From Bacterioplanoides sp965200585 (GTDB taxonomy: Bacteria; Pseudomonadota; Gammaproteobacteria; Pseudomonadales; Oceanobacteraceae): a DNA stretch of 64,000 bases. Within the stretch, counting starts at the first letter, position 1. Each line of letters opens with the position of its first letter. Where the stretch lies: assembly GCF_965200585.1 (NCBI RefSeq), contig NZ_OZ241361.1. The stretch is one strand, 5' to 3'. The notes beneath the pieces are model-generated. The model searched no databases. It saw nothing but the letters and a program-made list of their open reading frames with translations, and was not told the origin of the DNA. The position numbers and the translations under genes were made by a program. Positions 42,762 through 51,991 of this stretch are shown one piece after another.

Positions 42762-43706
42762 ATGACCGATGTAATTGCATATTTTCCTGGGCAGGGTGCT
42801 CAACAAGTAGGCATGTTGTCTGATCTGGCTGAACAATACAGCCAGGTTCATGAAACATTTCAGGAAGCCTCTGATGCGATCGGTTTTGACTTGTGGGAAA
42901 TGGTCAACAATGGCCCGGCCGAAACGTTAAACCTGACGTACAATACACAGCCTGCGTTATTAACCGCCAGTACTGCGGTATGGCGTGTGATTAAAGCGCT
43001 GGCTCCTGCGTTGAATGTAACCGCAGGAGCCGGACACTCTCTGGGTGAATATTCCGCTCTGGTGGCTGCCAATGCGATTGATTTTGCTGATGCCGTTAAG
43101 CTGGTTAAGAAACGTGGTGAGTTAATGGATCAGGCCGTGCCAGCTGGGGAAGGTGGTATGGCAGCGATTCTGAATCTGAATGAAGAGCAGATTCGCGCGG
43201 TTTGTCAGCAAGCCGAAAAAGACACCAGCGGTGTGGTTGAACCGGCTAACTTTAATGCACCTGGGCAAATTGTGGTGGCGGGCTCAATGGCTGCGGTTGA
43301 TGCCGTGATTCCATTGGCAAAAGAAGCGGGCGCTAAGCGCGCGATGAAATTAGTGGTCAGTGGTCCATTCCACTCCAGCCTGATGAAAGCCGCCGCTGAA
43401 GAACTGGGTGAAGCCTTAAATGCGATTCAATGGCGTGCACCTGAGTTTCCGGTGTACCACAATGTTGATAACGAGACTGCTACGCTGGAAGCCATCCCGG
43501 CTAAATTACTGGCGCAGTTATATAGCCCGGTTAACTGGACGGGTGCGGTACAGGCATCACGTGCCAAAGCGGATCTGGCGATTGAATTTGGCCCGGGCAA
43601 GGTGCTGGCGGGTCTGAATAAACGAATTGATAAGACTCTGGCTACTTCCGGTAGCGGAGATCTGGCCTCGTTGCAGGCCGCTGTAGAAAAAATTCAAGGA
43701 AACTAA
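42762..43706 (+). CDS. fabD: Malonyl-CoA:ACP transacylase FabD
   Basis: 314 residues. Moves malonyl from CoA to ACP. Seen: FPGQGAQQVGML, nucleophile GHSLGEYSAL, and the catalytic His in SGPFHSSLM. Separated from plsX by 148 bp, which probably holds a second promoter (CATAAT near 42697-42702 is a possible -10). AAGG lies 8 nt before the ATG. fabG follows after 1 nt. Confidence 0.97.
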   Translation: MTDVIAYFPGQGAQQVGMLSDLAEQYSQVHETFQEASDAIGFDLWEMVNNGPAETLNLTYNTQPALLTASTAVWRVIKALAPALNVTAGAGHSLGEYSALVAANAIDFADAVKLVKKRGELMDQAVPAGEGGMAAILNLNEEQIRAVCQQAEKDTSGVVEPANFNAPGQIVVAGSMAAVDAVIPLAKEAGAKRAMKLVVSGPFHSSLMKAAAEELGEALNAIQWRAPEFPVYHNVDNETATLEAIPAKLLAQLYSPVNWTGAVQASRAKADLAIEFGPGKVLAGLNKRIDKTLATSGSGDLASLQAAVEKIQGN

Positions 43707-43707
43707 T

Positions 43708-44451
43708 ATGTCTGATCAAAAGCCGTTGGCCTTAGTAACCGGTGCCAGTCGTGGTATTGGTGCTGCCATTGCAGAGCGTCTGGCCAATGATGGCTATCAG
43801 GTGGTTGGTACTGCGACCAGTGATTCCGGTGCCGCTGCTATTCGTGAGCGTTTGGCAACGATTGATGCGGCTAATAATGCCGTGGTGCTGAATATCTCTG
43901 ATGCCGAGCAAACCGCCGCTACCATTAAGCAGTTGTTGGCTGACTATGGTACGCCAGCGGTGGTGGTCAACAATGCGGGTATTACCCGTGATAACTTATT
44001 TTTACGCATGTCCGATGACGAATGGGATGCGGTTGTAAATACCAATCTCAGTGGCGTTTTCCGGGTATGTAAAGCATTGGCTAAGCCAATGATCAAACAA
44101 AAAGCCGGCAGCATTATTAATATCAGCTCCATTATCGGTACCACCGGTAATGCCGGGCAGGCAAACTATGCAGCCGCTAAAGCCGGTCTGGAAGGCTTCA
44201 GTCGTTCACTGGCACAAGAAATTGCCAGCCGTAATATCCGGGTAAACTGTATTGCCCCGGGTTTTATTCAAACGGATATGACAGACGTCTTGCCTGAAGC
44301 ACAAAAAGAGGCCATTCTAGCGTCCATTCCGAGCAAGGCGCTTGGACAGGTTGAAGATATCGCTGGAGCGGTGGCTTTTCTGGCTGGTGAAGATTCCAAA
44401 TATATTACAGGTCAGACCATTCATGTGAATGGCGGCATGAATATGGGATAA
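43708..44451 (+). CDS. fabG: 3-oxoacyl-ACP reductase FabG
   Basis: 247 residues, a short-chain dehydrogenase. NADPH loop TGASRGIGAAIA, NNAGITRDNLF, active-site Ser in NISSIIG and YxxxK in YAAAKAG; C-terminus GQTIHVNGGMNMG. Reduces 3-oxoacyl-ACP in fatty acid elongation. Starts 1 nt after the fabD stop, with AAGGA upstream. Confidence 0.97.
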   Translation: MSDQKPLALVTGASRGIGAAIAERLANDGYQVVGTATSDSGAAAIRERLATIDAANNAVVLNISDAEQTAATIKQLLADYGTPAVVVNNAGITRDNLFLRMSDDEWDAVVNTNLSGVFRVCKALAKPMIKQKAGSIINISSIIGTTGNAGQANYAAAKAGLEGFSRSLAQEIASRNIRVNCIAPGFIQTDMTDVLPEAQKEAILASIPSKALGQVEDIAGAVAFLAGEDSKYITGQTIHVNGGMNMG

Positions 44452-44498
44452 CGGTCATTTACTGGCCAATTAGAGTTAACAAACGGTAGGAAAAAACC

Positions 44499-44732
44499 AT
44501 GAGTAACATTGAAGAACGTGTAAAAAAAATCGTATGTGAGCAACTGGGTGTTAAAGAAGAAGAAGTAAAGCCTTCTTCCTCTTTCGTAGACGACCTGGGT
44601 GCTGACTCTCTGGATACTGTTGAGCTGGTTATGGCTCTGGAAGAGGAATTTGAAACTGAAATTCCTGATGAAGATGCAGAGAAGCTGACCAGCGTTCAGG
44701 AAGCCATCGACTACATCATTGCCAATCTGTAA
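44499..44732 (+). CDS. acpP: Acyl carrier protein
   Basis: 77 residues, acidic. The phosphopantetheine Ser is in LGADSLDTVELVMALEEEF. TAGGA stands 7 nt before the ATG and the codon choice is strongly biased, as expected for a highly expressed gene. It ends in a strong terminator, so acpP is the last gene of its transcript or the level drops here before fabF. Confidence 0.99.
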   Translation: MSNIEERVKKIVCEQLGVKEEEVKPSSSFVDDLGADSLDTVELVMALEEEFETEIPDEDAEKLTSVQEAIDYIIANL

Positions 44733-44748
44733 GATTTGTAATGTCTGG

Positions 44749-44777
44749 AAGCCGCCTCTTCGGACGCGGCTTTTTTT
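44749..44777 (+). terminator. Rho-independent terminator after acpP
   Basis: Stem AAGCCGC / GCGGCTT with a 10-nt loop, then a run of seven T. It lies 17 nt after the acpP stop and 63 nt before fabF, and may attenuate read-through. Confidence 0.88.
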
Positions 44778-44839
44778 GTGCCTGTTATTTGATCAATGCA
44801 GTCTCGAATCAGTTTAAAACAACAAAGTGAATTAGGATT

Positions 44840-46081
44840 ATGAGCAAGCGACGTGTCGTGATTACCGGAATGGGGACAGTGAACCCACTGGCCCACAATG
44901 TCAGCGAAACCTGGGAAGCCGTTTGTGCCGGTAAAAGTGGTATCGCCAAAGTAGAGCACTTTGACGCCGACGGTTACAGCACTCAGATTGTCGGAGCCGT
45001 TAAAGACTTCGACCCAAACCCGGTCATGACCACAAAAGATGCCCGTAAAGTCGATTTATTTTTGCAATACGCCATGGTGGCTGCCGAAGAGGCCATCAAC
45101 GACGCTCAATTTCCTGAGTCGCTCAACAAAACCCGGGTTGGGGTGGCGGTAGGTTCAGGCATTGGCGGCCTGAACATGATTGAAAACAACAATGTGCAGC
45201 TGGGTAAAAGTGGCCCGCGTCGGGTTTCTCCATTTTTGGTGCCAGGCTCAGTGATTAATATGGCAGCCGGTAATATTGCCATTCGCCATGGTCTGCAAGG
45301 GCCTAACTTTGCTATCACCACTGCTTGTACCACGGGCACACACAATATTGGTTACGGTGCCCGCACCATTGCTTACGGTGACGCCGATGTCATGGTGGTT
45401 GGTGGCGCAGAATGTGGTTCGTCACCTTTAGGTATGGCGGGCTTCGCTTCAGCGCGGGCTATGAGTACCCGCAACGATGAGCCGCAAAAAGCGAGCCGCC
45501 CGTGGGATAAGGATCGTGATGGGTTTGTGCTGGGTGACGGCGCAGCCGTACTGATTCTGGAATCACTGGAGCACGCGCAACAGCGCGGAGCAACCATTTA
45601 TGCCGAAGTGGTGGGGCTGGGAATGAGTGATGACGCTCACCATATTACCTCGCCACCGGAAGATGGTTCCGGTGCGCAGGCAGCGATGACCAATGCGCTG
45701 AATGACGCGGGCCTGAAACCGGAAGATATTGATTATATTAACGCCCATGGTACGTCTACCTTGGTTGGCGATATTGCTGAGACCAAAGCGATTAAAGCGG
45801 TGTTTGGTGAACATGCCAATAAGCTGGCCGTATCATCAACCAAGTCCATGACCGGCCATTTATTAGGGGCGGCAGGGGCCATTGAAGCGCTGATTACCAC
45901 GTTGGCGATTCGTGATGGTATTGCACCACCAACCATCAATCTGGATAACCCGGATGAGGGCTGTGATCTGGATTATGTGCCGCATCAGGCGCGTAAAATG
46001 GAAATTCGTGCCGCCATTTCAAACTCGTTTGGCTTTGGCGGCACCAACGGCAGCCTGCTGATCAAACGCTTTGAAAACTGA
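44840..46081 (+). CDS. fabF: 3-oxoacyl-ACP synthase II FabF
   Basis: 413 residues. Condensing enzyme for fatty acid elongation and the cis-vaccenate branch. Catalytic Cys in TTACTTGTHNIG, His in NAHGTST and GHLLGAAG, with the FabF-typical SRPWDKDRDGFVLGDGAAVL and the C-terminal NSFGFGGTNGSL. AGGA lies 5 nt before the ATG. pabC begins just past its stop. Confidence 0.97.
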   Translation: MSKRRVVITGMGTVNPLAHNVSETWEAVCAGKSGIAKVEHFDADGYSTQIVGAVKDFDPNPVMTTKDARKVDLFLQYAMVAAEEAINDAQFPESLNKTRVGVAVGSGIGGLNMIENNNVQLGKSGPRRVSPFLVPGSVINMAAGNIAIRHGLQGPNFAITTACTTGTHNIGYGARTIAYGDADVMVVGGAECGSSPLGMAGFASARAMSTRNDEPQKASRPWDKDRDGFVLGDGAAVLILESLEHAQQRGATIYAEVVGLGMSDDAHHITSPPEDGSGAQAAMTNALNDAGLKPEDIDYINAHGTSTLVGDIAETKAIKAVFGEHANKLAVSSTKSMTGHLLGAAGAIEALITTLAIRDGIAPPTINLDNPDEGCDLDYVPHQARKMEIRAAISNSFGFGGTNGSLLIKRFEN

Positions 46082-46088
46082 TTGGCTG

Positions 46089-46982
46089 ATGGCCAGCTGG
46101 CAGGCTGATGGCTGGTGCCAGCAGCCTGTTATGGCCCGTGGTGCCGAGTTTGGTGATGGCCTATTTGAAACCCTGCGTATCAATGCGCAGGGTGAAATTC
46201 CTTTGTGGTCATTGCATCGACAACGCCTGGCTGAGGGCCTGGTGAAGCTCAATCTGCCGATCGACTCTCTGAGCATTATTGATCGGGCCATCAATCAGCT
46301 GTTATCAACCCAATTAATGACGGTTGTTGCGCCGCAGCACACCTACGGCTGGCAGGTCAAATTGTTGGTTGAGCGGGCGGCCAATGTCACCAGCCAAATG
46401 CCGGTGCGTGGTTATGCTTACCATACCGATCAAGCCGTGGTGTTAAGTGTTGTGATCCGCCCGGCGCCCGGTTTTTTGCCGGTTGAGCAAGGCATGACGG
46501 TGGGGGTTAGCCCGGTCGTATTGTCACAGCAGCCGTTGCTGGCAGGTATTAAGCACCTGAATCGTTTGGAGCAGGTGTTGGCGCGACAACAATTCGCCGA
46601 AGACTGGCAAGAGTGCCTGATGCTGAATCCTCAGGGTGATGTGATTGAGGGCTGCATGTCGAACCTGTATATCCTTGAGAATCAACAGCTGATCACCCCG
46701 TTACTGGATCAGGCGGGGGTTGAGGGCGTTGCACGTCGTTGGTTATTTGAACAGGCTGAGTCTTTGGGGCTGAGCATTACTCAGGGCGTGATTGATTTAG
46801 CCCGTGTCCGACAGGCGGATGGTGTGTTGTACAGCAATACCCTGAACGGCTTTAGTTGGGTAGAGCGGTTGGAAAAAGAACACTTTTCTTTATCCTCGTG
46901 TGAAAAAACACAGCGCGTTTGTGCCACAATTCAAACGGCTTTTATTCAGACATTATGCGGAACATTGTGTAAAACCTCGTGA
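46089..46982 (+). CDS. pabC: Aminodeoxychorismate lyase PabC
   Basis: 297 residues from the ATG at 46089, giving the usual distance to the FGDG motif; a TTG at 46071 within fabF is the alternative and neither has a good RBS. A fold-type IV PLP enzyme that makes p-aminobenzoate for folate. Seen: RGAEFGDGLFETLRI, PLP Lys in GIKHLNRLEQVLA, EGCMSNLYIL and SNTLNGF. The place between fabF and mltG is conserved in gammaproteobacteria. Its stop overlaps mltG by 4 nt. Confidence 0.94.
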   Translation: MASWQADGWCQQPVMARGAEFGDGLFETLRINAQGEIPLWSLHRQRLAEGLVKLNLPIDSLSIIDRAINQLLSTQLMTVVAPQHTYGWQVKLLVERAANVTSQMPVRGYAYHTDQAVVLSVVIRPAPGFLPVEQGMTVGVSPVVLSQQPLLAGIKHLNRLEQVLARQQFAEDWQECLMLNPQGDVIEGCMSNLYILENQQLITPLLDQAGVEGVARRWLFEQAESLGLSITQGVIDLARVRQADGVLYSNTLNGFSWVERLEKEHFSLSSCEKTQRVCATIQTAFIQTLCGTLCKTS

Positions 46983-48007
46983 AGAAAATTCTACTGTTAT
47001 TGATTGCTGTTCTGGCGCTGCTCGCCGTTGCAGTTGGTGTTGTTACCGGTGTTGCCTGGAATGCCCGGACGACTAACCCAGACACGGTATTAATCAGCAT
47101 TGAGCGTGGTGATACCTTGTCGCGCAAAGCCCGCGAATGGCAGCAAGCAGGTTGGCTGCCGTCGGCTCTGATGCTGAAAATACAGGCGCGTTTATTAAAT
47201 CAACAGCAGGTGCTGAGGGTGGGCGAATATCAATTACCGCCTCAGTTAACCGGCCCTCAATTACTGAGCTTTTTAGCCAGTGCAAAACCGGTGACGTATA
47301 AATTACGGTTTATTGAAGGCACGCGCCTGACAGACGCCATTAAAGTGTTAAGCAATGCTCAATATTTGCAGCAGGATATTACTCCGCTGAACATAAAAGC
47401 CGTGGCTGAGGTAATCGGTGTGACGGGTAATCCTGAAGGTTGGTTGTATCCGGATACTTATGTTTATCAAAAAGGTGAAAAAGTCAGCGCGATTATTCGT
47501 CAGGCACATCAGCGTATGCAAAAACAACTGGCGGAATCCTGGCAGACACGGGCGAAAAAATTACCTTATAAAACGCCGTATGATGCGTTAATCATGGCGT
47601 CGATTGTTGAGAAGGAAACCGGCGCTGCTTACGAGCGCCCGCAAATTGCCGGAGTTTTTGTGCGACGTCTGCAAAAAAATATGCGCTTAGAAACTGACCC
47701 AACGGTGATTTATGGCCTGGGTGAAAATTTTGATGGCAATTTACGGCGTGTGCATTTGCGTGATCGCGATAATCGCTACAATACCTATCGCCATAAAGGT
47801 TTGCCACCGTCACCTATTGCGTTTGCTGGTAAAGCTGCAATTGAAGCGGCGTTACATCCGGCTGATGGTGATGCCTTATTTTTTGTGGCAAAAGGTGATG
47901 GCAGCCATTATTTTTCAACCACCTTGGCCGAGCATAATAAAGCCGTGCGCCAATATCAGATTTATAAACGCAAAAAAGATTATCGTTCAGCACCGGCTGC
48001 TCAGTAA
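46979..48007 (+). CDS. mltG: Endolytic transglycosylase MltG
   Basis: 342 residues with a GTG start in a GTGA overlap with pabC. One N-terminal membrane anchor (about 3-27), a LysM-like region and the YceG/MltG catalytic domain: EGWLYPDTYVY, ASIVEKETG with the catalytic Glu, TDPTVIYGLG, NTYRHKGLPPSPI and YFSTTLAEHNKAV. It cuts nascent peptidoglycan glycan strands. Confidence 0.96.
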   Translation: MKKILLLLIAVLALLAVAVGVVTGVAWNARTTNPDTVLISIERGDTLSRKAREWQQAGWLPSALMLKIQARLLNQQQVLRVGEYQLPPQLTGPQLLSFLASAKPVTYKLRFIEGTRLTDAIKVLSNAQYLQQDITPLNIKAVAEVIGVTGNPEGWLYPDTYVYQKGEKVSAIIRQAHQRMQKQLAESWQTRAKKLPYKTPYDALIMASIVEKETGAAYERPQIAGVFVRRLQKNMRLETDPTVIYGLGENFDGNLRRVHLRDRDNRYNTYRHKGLPPSPIAFAGKAAIEAALHPADGDALFFVAKGDGSHYFSTTLAEHNKAVRQYQIYKRKKDYRSAPAAQ

Positions 48008-48019
48008 TTTGGAAAACAT

Positions 48020-48679
48020 ATGATGTATCAAGGCAAATTCATTACCTTTGAAGGTGGTGAAGGGGTGGGGAAATCCACCAATATTCAATTTGCAGCAGAA
48101 TGGCTGAAAGCCAGAAATATTGATGTGGTCGTGACCCGTGAACCGGGTGGTACTCTGATTGCTGAAACCATTCGTAATCAGTTATTAAAAGCACATCACG
48201 ATGAACCTATGTCGGATATGGCGGAATTATTATTGGTGTTTGCCGCTCGTGCTCAGCATCTGCAAACCTTAATTGAACCGGCATTGGCGGCTGGCAAGTG
48301 GGTGTTGTGTGACCGCTTTACCGACTCGACGCTGGCGTATCAGGGCTATGGCCGTGGTCTGGACACTTCCTTGATCCTGAATTTAAAAGCGCTGGTGCAA
48401 AAAGACCTCGAACCACACTGCACGTTTTTATTAGAAGCTCCGCTGGAGTTGGGTATGTCCCGGGCCCGTGGTCGTGCTGATGACGCCGGTGAGCAGGTGG
48501 ATCGCTTTGAAACCGAACAGCTCGATTTCTTCCGCAAGGTACAGCAGGGTTTCTCCGATTTAGCCAATCAGCATAAGCGTTTTGTTCGTGTTGATGCCGC
48601 TTTGCCTTTGGCTGAGGTGCAGCAACAAATTGAGCAGCAGCTGTCGTTAATGTTAGGGCAGTGGGCGGAGCAGCCGTGA
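48020..48679 (+). CDS. tmk: Thymidylate kinase
   Basis: 219 residues (start at 48020 or the adjacent ATG at 48023). dTMP to dTDP. P-loop FEGGEGVGKSTN, TREPGGT, DRFTDSTLAYQGYGRG and the lid RARGRAD with the Arg set of the E. coli-type enzyme. Its stop overlaps the holB start by 1 nt. Confidence 0.97.
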   Translation: MMYQGKFITFEGGEGVGKSTNIQFAAEWLKARNIDVVVTREPGGTLIAETIRNQLLKAHHDEPMSDMAELLLVFAARAQHLQTLIEPALAAGKWVLCDRFTDSTLAYQGYGRGLDTSLILNLKALVQKDLEPHCTFLLEAPLELGMSRARGRADDAGEQVDRFETEQLDFFRKVQQGFSDLANQHKRFVRVDAALPLAEVQQQIEQQLSLMLGQWAEQP

Positions 48680-49698
48680 TGGCAACTGAATCTTCCGCAG
48701 TGGCGTCACAACTATTGCCTTGGCAGCAGCCTGTGTGGACTGAGCTGGTTAAGCGTCAGCAACACTCTGGCTTGCCCCATGCGCTGATGTTCAGTGGCAT
48801 TGCCGGTATTGGCAAACACGAACTGGCGTTGCGGGTTGCGCATTGGTTGTTATGTCAGACTGATGGCGTTGATCAGCCATGTGGCCATTGTCATTCGTGC
48901 CAGCTATGGCAGGCGGGCAGCCATCCGGATTTTATGGTGTGCCAGCCAGAAGATAGCAGTCGTCAGATCCGTATCGACAGCATCCGTAAAGTGAATGAAT
49001 TTCTGGCACAAACACCACAAATCAGCCGTTGTCAGGTGGTGGTGATTCGCCCGGTTGAGGTAATGAACACCAATGCCGCTAATGCGTTATTAAAAACACT
49101 GGAAGAACCGGCGGGCGAGAGCTTTTTGTTGCTCGAAGCAGAGCGCTTTGGTTCGGTGTTGCCCACCATTCGCAGTCGCTGTCAGCGGATTCAGCTAGCA
49201 GCTCCGGACCCGATCGAGGCGCAGCAATGGCTGGAAACATCGGGCGTGGCGGCAGATCAGGCCATTCAGGCGCTGCGCTATAACCCTCAGGCGCCATTAC
49301 GGGCAAAGCAATGGCTGGAGCATAACCTCGGCGAACAACAGCAGACCTGGCTGAATCTGTTTGGTCAATGGACGCAGGGCAGTGCGCCACTTGATACAGT
49401 GGTGGCCGCGTATACCAAGATGGAGCTGGATGATGTGATTCACTGGTATGCCGGGGTGTTGGCCGATGCGCTGAAAATAACGCTCTCAGTTACCGAAAAT
49501 CAACTGCTGCATGGCAGTTGGCTGCCACAATTACTTCAATCTGGCGGACGGCTTGCTACCCTGAATAAAACAAAGCTGATAACCTTGCAGCGCTCGGTTC
49601 GGGAGATTCAGGGCGGTTTATTATCCGGTGCTGCCCATCATAATAAACAGTTGTTGAATGAGTCCCTGCTGCTGCAATGGCGCGAGCTTGTGCAATAA
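48679..49698 (+). CDS. holB: DNA polymerase III subunit delta prime
   Basis: 339 residues from the ATG at 48679, which overlaps the tmk stop and has GGAG 9 nt upstream. Clamp-loader AAA+ subunit: a degenerate P-loop (SGIAGIGKHELA), zinc module CQTDGVDQPCGHCHSC, and the SRC motif in SRCQRIQL. The tmk-holB-pilZ order is typical of gammaproteobacteria. Confidence 0.95.
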   Translation: MATESSAVASQLLPWQQPVWTELVKRQQHSGLPHALMFSGIAGIGKHELALRVAHWLLCQTDGVDQPCGHCHSCQLWQAGSHPDFMVCQPEDSSRQIRIDSIRKVNEFLAQTPQISRCQVVVIRPVEVMNTNAANALLKTLEEPAGESFLLLEAERFGSVLPTIRSRCQRIQLAAPDPIEAQQWLETSGVAADQAIQALRYNPQAPLRAKQWLEHNLGEQQQTWLNLFGQWTQGSAPLDTVVAAYTKMELDDVIHWYAGVLADALKITLSVTENQLLHGSWLPQLLQSGGRLATLNKTKLITLQRSVREIQGGLLSGAAHHNKQLLNESLLLQWRELVQ

Positions 49699-49742
49699 CG
49701 AAATAAATAACATTGTCACCAGAATGACAGTCGGGAGATAGA

Positions 49743-50090
49743 ATGAATCCAATGGGTGGTCGCAGCGGTATCCTGTCGCTGACAATCAAGGATAAATCCG
49801 TGTTGTATGCCGCGTACATGCCATTTATTACCGATGGCGGCATGTTTATCCCAACCAACAAGCAATATCAGTTGGGTGATGAAGTGTTTATGTTGCTGAA
49901 GCTGATGGATGAGCCGGAGAAGATTCCGGTGGCCGGTAAAGTGATCTGGGTTACCCCTAAAGGGGCTCAGGGTAATAAAGTGGCAGGTATTGGTGTGCAG
50001 TTCACCGGTGACGACAATATTGCGCGTAATAAAATCGAGACCTTTCTGGCCGGGGCGTTAAAGTCTGATCGGGTAACGCATACGATGTAA
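49743..50090 (+). CDS. pilZ: Type IV pilus assembly protein PilZ
   Basis: 115 residues. The short PilZ-only protein: ILSLTIKDKSVLYAAYMPFI, DGGMFIPTNKQYQLGDEVF and VAGKVIWVTPKGAQ with GIGVQF. As in Pseudomonas PilZ, the RxxxR c-di-GMP motif is absent, so it should act through protein contacts (PilB, FimX) and not as a c-di-GMP receptor. GGGAG is a good RBS. Its stop is 1 nt from that of the relE-type gene on the other strand. Confidence 0.94.
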   Translation: MNPMGGRSGILSLTIKDKSVLYAAYMPFITDGGMFIPTNKQYQLGDEVFMLLKLMDEPEKIPVAGKVIWVTPKGAQGNKVAGIGVQFTGDDNIARNKIETFLAGALKSDRVTHTM

Positions 50091-50091
50091 G

Positions 50092-50358
50092 TTATTCGTA
50101 AATATCTTTGCGATGCCCAACTCTAAGCACCAATACAATAAATTTATCGTTTTGGATTTGGCCGATTATCCGATAGTTTCGAACCCGGTAGCGCCACAAA
50201 CCACTCAGCTCATGTGACAGTGGTTTGCCAAAACGGCGGGGGTTTTCTTCGGTGGCGATGCGCTCCCGCAGGTATTTAAGAATTTCCCGCTGGGCTTGTC
50301 TATCTAACTTTTTCAGATCTTTAACGGCCGCATCATCAAACTCGACTGTCCATGTCAT
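50092..50358 (-). CDS. RelE/ParE-superfamily toxin
   Basis: 88 residues. WTVEFDDAAVKDLKKLDRQA, GKPLSHELSGLWRYRVRNYR and the final VLRVGHRKDIYE are the RelE-type pattern, with the Arg and C-terminal Tyr that catalyse ribosome-dependent mRNA cleavage in RelE. It follows its antitoxin gene by 29 nt on the same strand. Confidence 0.92.
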   Translation of the reverse strand: MTWTVEFDDAAVKDLKKLDRQAQREILKYLRERIATEENPRRFGKPLSHELSGLWRYRVRNYRIIGQIQNDKFIVLVLRVGHRKDIYE

Positions 50359-50387
50359 TGTGTGAATCCATTATCTGCAAGGCCATT

Positions 50388-50600
50388 TCAGGCGTCGCGG
50401 TTTAGTTCCTGCTCCAGTTCGTCCAGCGTCCAGCGCTTGCCGGATTGCTCAAGGCGTGACAGAGCCAAATACTTATCTTCCATCGCATCAAGGTATTCAA
50501 GGATGGCTTCACGCGCATAGAAGGTTTTTGTGCGGCCTGTTTTGGCTGCCAGTTCCGCCAGTCGTGTTTCTATCTCGTCGGGGAGTCGAATAGCAAGCAT
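50388..50600 (-). CDS. RelB-like ribbon-helix-helix antitoxin
   Basis: 70 residues from the ATG at 50600, which follows a perfect AGGAGG; upstream in-frame codons are not needed. The N-terminus MLAIRLPDEIETRLAELAAK is a ribbon-helix-helix DNA-binding domain and the C-terminus binds the toxin. It should neutralise the RelE-type toxin and repress the pair through the operator at 50612-50640. Confidence 0.92.
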   Translation of the reverse strand: MLAIRLPDEIETRLAELAAKTGRTKTFYAREAILEYLDAMEDKYLALSRLEQSGKRWTLDELEQELNRDA

Positions 50601-50611
50601 GATGCCTCCTG

Positions 50612-50640
50612 AGGCTATACATGTATGACACCTATAGCCT
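50612..50640 (-). promoter_or_regulatory. Probable operator of the toxin-antitoxin pair
   Basis: Inverted repeat AGGCTATA (50612-50619) / TATAGCCT (50633-50640) with a 13-bp spacer, plus an inner TACATGTA palindrome (50618-50625). It begins 11 bp before the antitoxin start, the normal place for RHH autorepression. Confidence 0.65.
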
Positions 50641-50704
50641 ATCACTCATGTTTATTTTTGGGTATATCGCGCAGATTAATGGTTTTGGCTATCAGCTCTG
50701 GCCA

Positions 50705-51904
50705 TTAGTCCCGGCAAAACTCCAGCATTTCTTCGACCGCTTCCAGTGCATCGTCGAGCGCATCCTGAGTGGTATGGAAGTGTGGTGAGAAGCGAACGCC
50801 ACCGCCACGGTTGGCACAGATCACTCCGGTTTTCATCAGTGCCTGATACAGCTTCTGGCTGTCGGCACCCCAGAAATGGAAGGTCAGAATGCCGCTGGGG
50901 CGCTCGTCTAACAGCGGATTTACGAAGTTGGCTTCCAGCTCAGTCAAGCCCTGCTTCAGGTATTGGACGCGTTCACTGATGGCGTATTCCACTTGTGGTA
51001 AACCGGCTTTTAATAACAAGCCGGTGCTGGCTTCCAACGCGTAGCTGGCCAGCAGATTAGGACTGCCACATTCAAAGCGACGGGCGTCGCTGGCTAACTG
51101 CCACTCGCGAACATTGTAGTTGCCCATCTCCTCAACCATATGCCAGCCGAATTCACGCACCTGCAGCTGATCCATAATCTCCGGGCGGACATAAAAGAAC
51201 CCCAGACCTTCTGGCCCCAGCATCCATTTATGGCCGTCAGCCATGGCAAAATCACACAAATTCTCCTGCACCGAAAAGGCTTGTGCGCCAACCGCCTGAA
51301 TGGCATCAATACAAAACAGCACGCCGTTATCGCGGCAGGCCTGGCCAATGCGATTGATATCCAGGCGTAAGCCACTGGCGTATTGCACTGCACTGATGGA
51401 CACCAGTTTGGGCTTTTGCGCAATTGCTGTCAGCAGCTCGGCTTCCGGGTCCGAGTAAGGCAGGGCCACTTCAACTACCTTAACGCCCTGGTTTTGCAAC
51501 GACTCCCAAACGATGCGATTGCTGGGAAATTCCTGATCGGAAATCACCACCACATCACCGGCTTGCCAATCCAGACCATAAGCAACAAACGAAAGCGCCT
51601 CGGAAGTGTTTTTGACCAGTGCCACACTGCCTTTGGGCGCATCGATTAATTGTTCCAGATTACGCTTCAGTGACTTCTCAACCTGCATCCACTCGGGGTA
51701 GTGAGACGCGCCCATGGCAACGTTCTCGGCTGCAAAGTTAGCTACTGCTTTGCGGGCAGACTCTGGCCAGGGAGCAACCGCAGCATGATTCAGGTACATA
51801 CATTCGTCGTTAACCGGGAACTCTGCACGCCAATCGAATTGGTTGTTATTGGTTTGATTGTTTCCACTACCGGTTGGATTGTTGTTAGCACTGGAATGCG
51901 TCAT
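50705..51904 (-). CDS. Class V aminotransferase-fold PLP enzyme
   Basis: 399 residues from the ATG at 51904 with AAGGG upstream; the frame is open to 52135 but that part overlaps the M16 gene. A 20-residue Asn/Ser-rich leader precedes the fold. PLP Lys in ADGHKWMLGPEG, cofactor Asp in FCIDAIQAVGA, and YLNHAAVAPWP at the substrate site. It resembles cysteine desulfurases and isopenicillin N epimerase-like proteins but lacks a clear SufS/IscS active-site Cys loop; the closest guess is a cysteine lyase or selenocysteine lyase relative. Divergent from the M16 gene. Confidence 0.8.
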   Translation of the reverse strand: MTHSSANNNPTGSGNNQTNNNQFDWRAEFPVNDECMYLNHAAVAPWPESARKAVANFAAENVAMGASHYPEWMQVEKSLKRNLEQLIDAPKGSVALVKNTSEALSFVAYGLDWQAGDVVVISDQEFPSNRIVWESLQNQGVKVVEVALPYSDPEAELLTAIAQKPKLVSISAVQYASGLRLDINRIGQACRDNGVLFCIDAIQAVGAQAFSVQENLCDFAMADGHKWMLGPEGLGFFYVRPEIMDQLQVREFGWHMVEEMGNYNVREWQLASDARRFECGSPNLLASYALEASTGLLLKAGLPQVEYAISERVQYLKQGLTELEANFVNPLLDERPSGILTFHFWGADSQKLYQALMKTGVICANRGGGVRFSPHFHTTQDALDDALEAVEEMLEFCRD

Positions 51905-51991
51905 TTCATGGCCCTTGATTGAGTCTTTATCGTTAATCGTTACCTTTCTGCTAAGATACCCGAAATTTAAGAAATAATTGATAGAGAAGTT

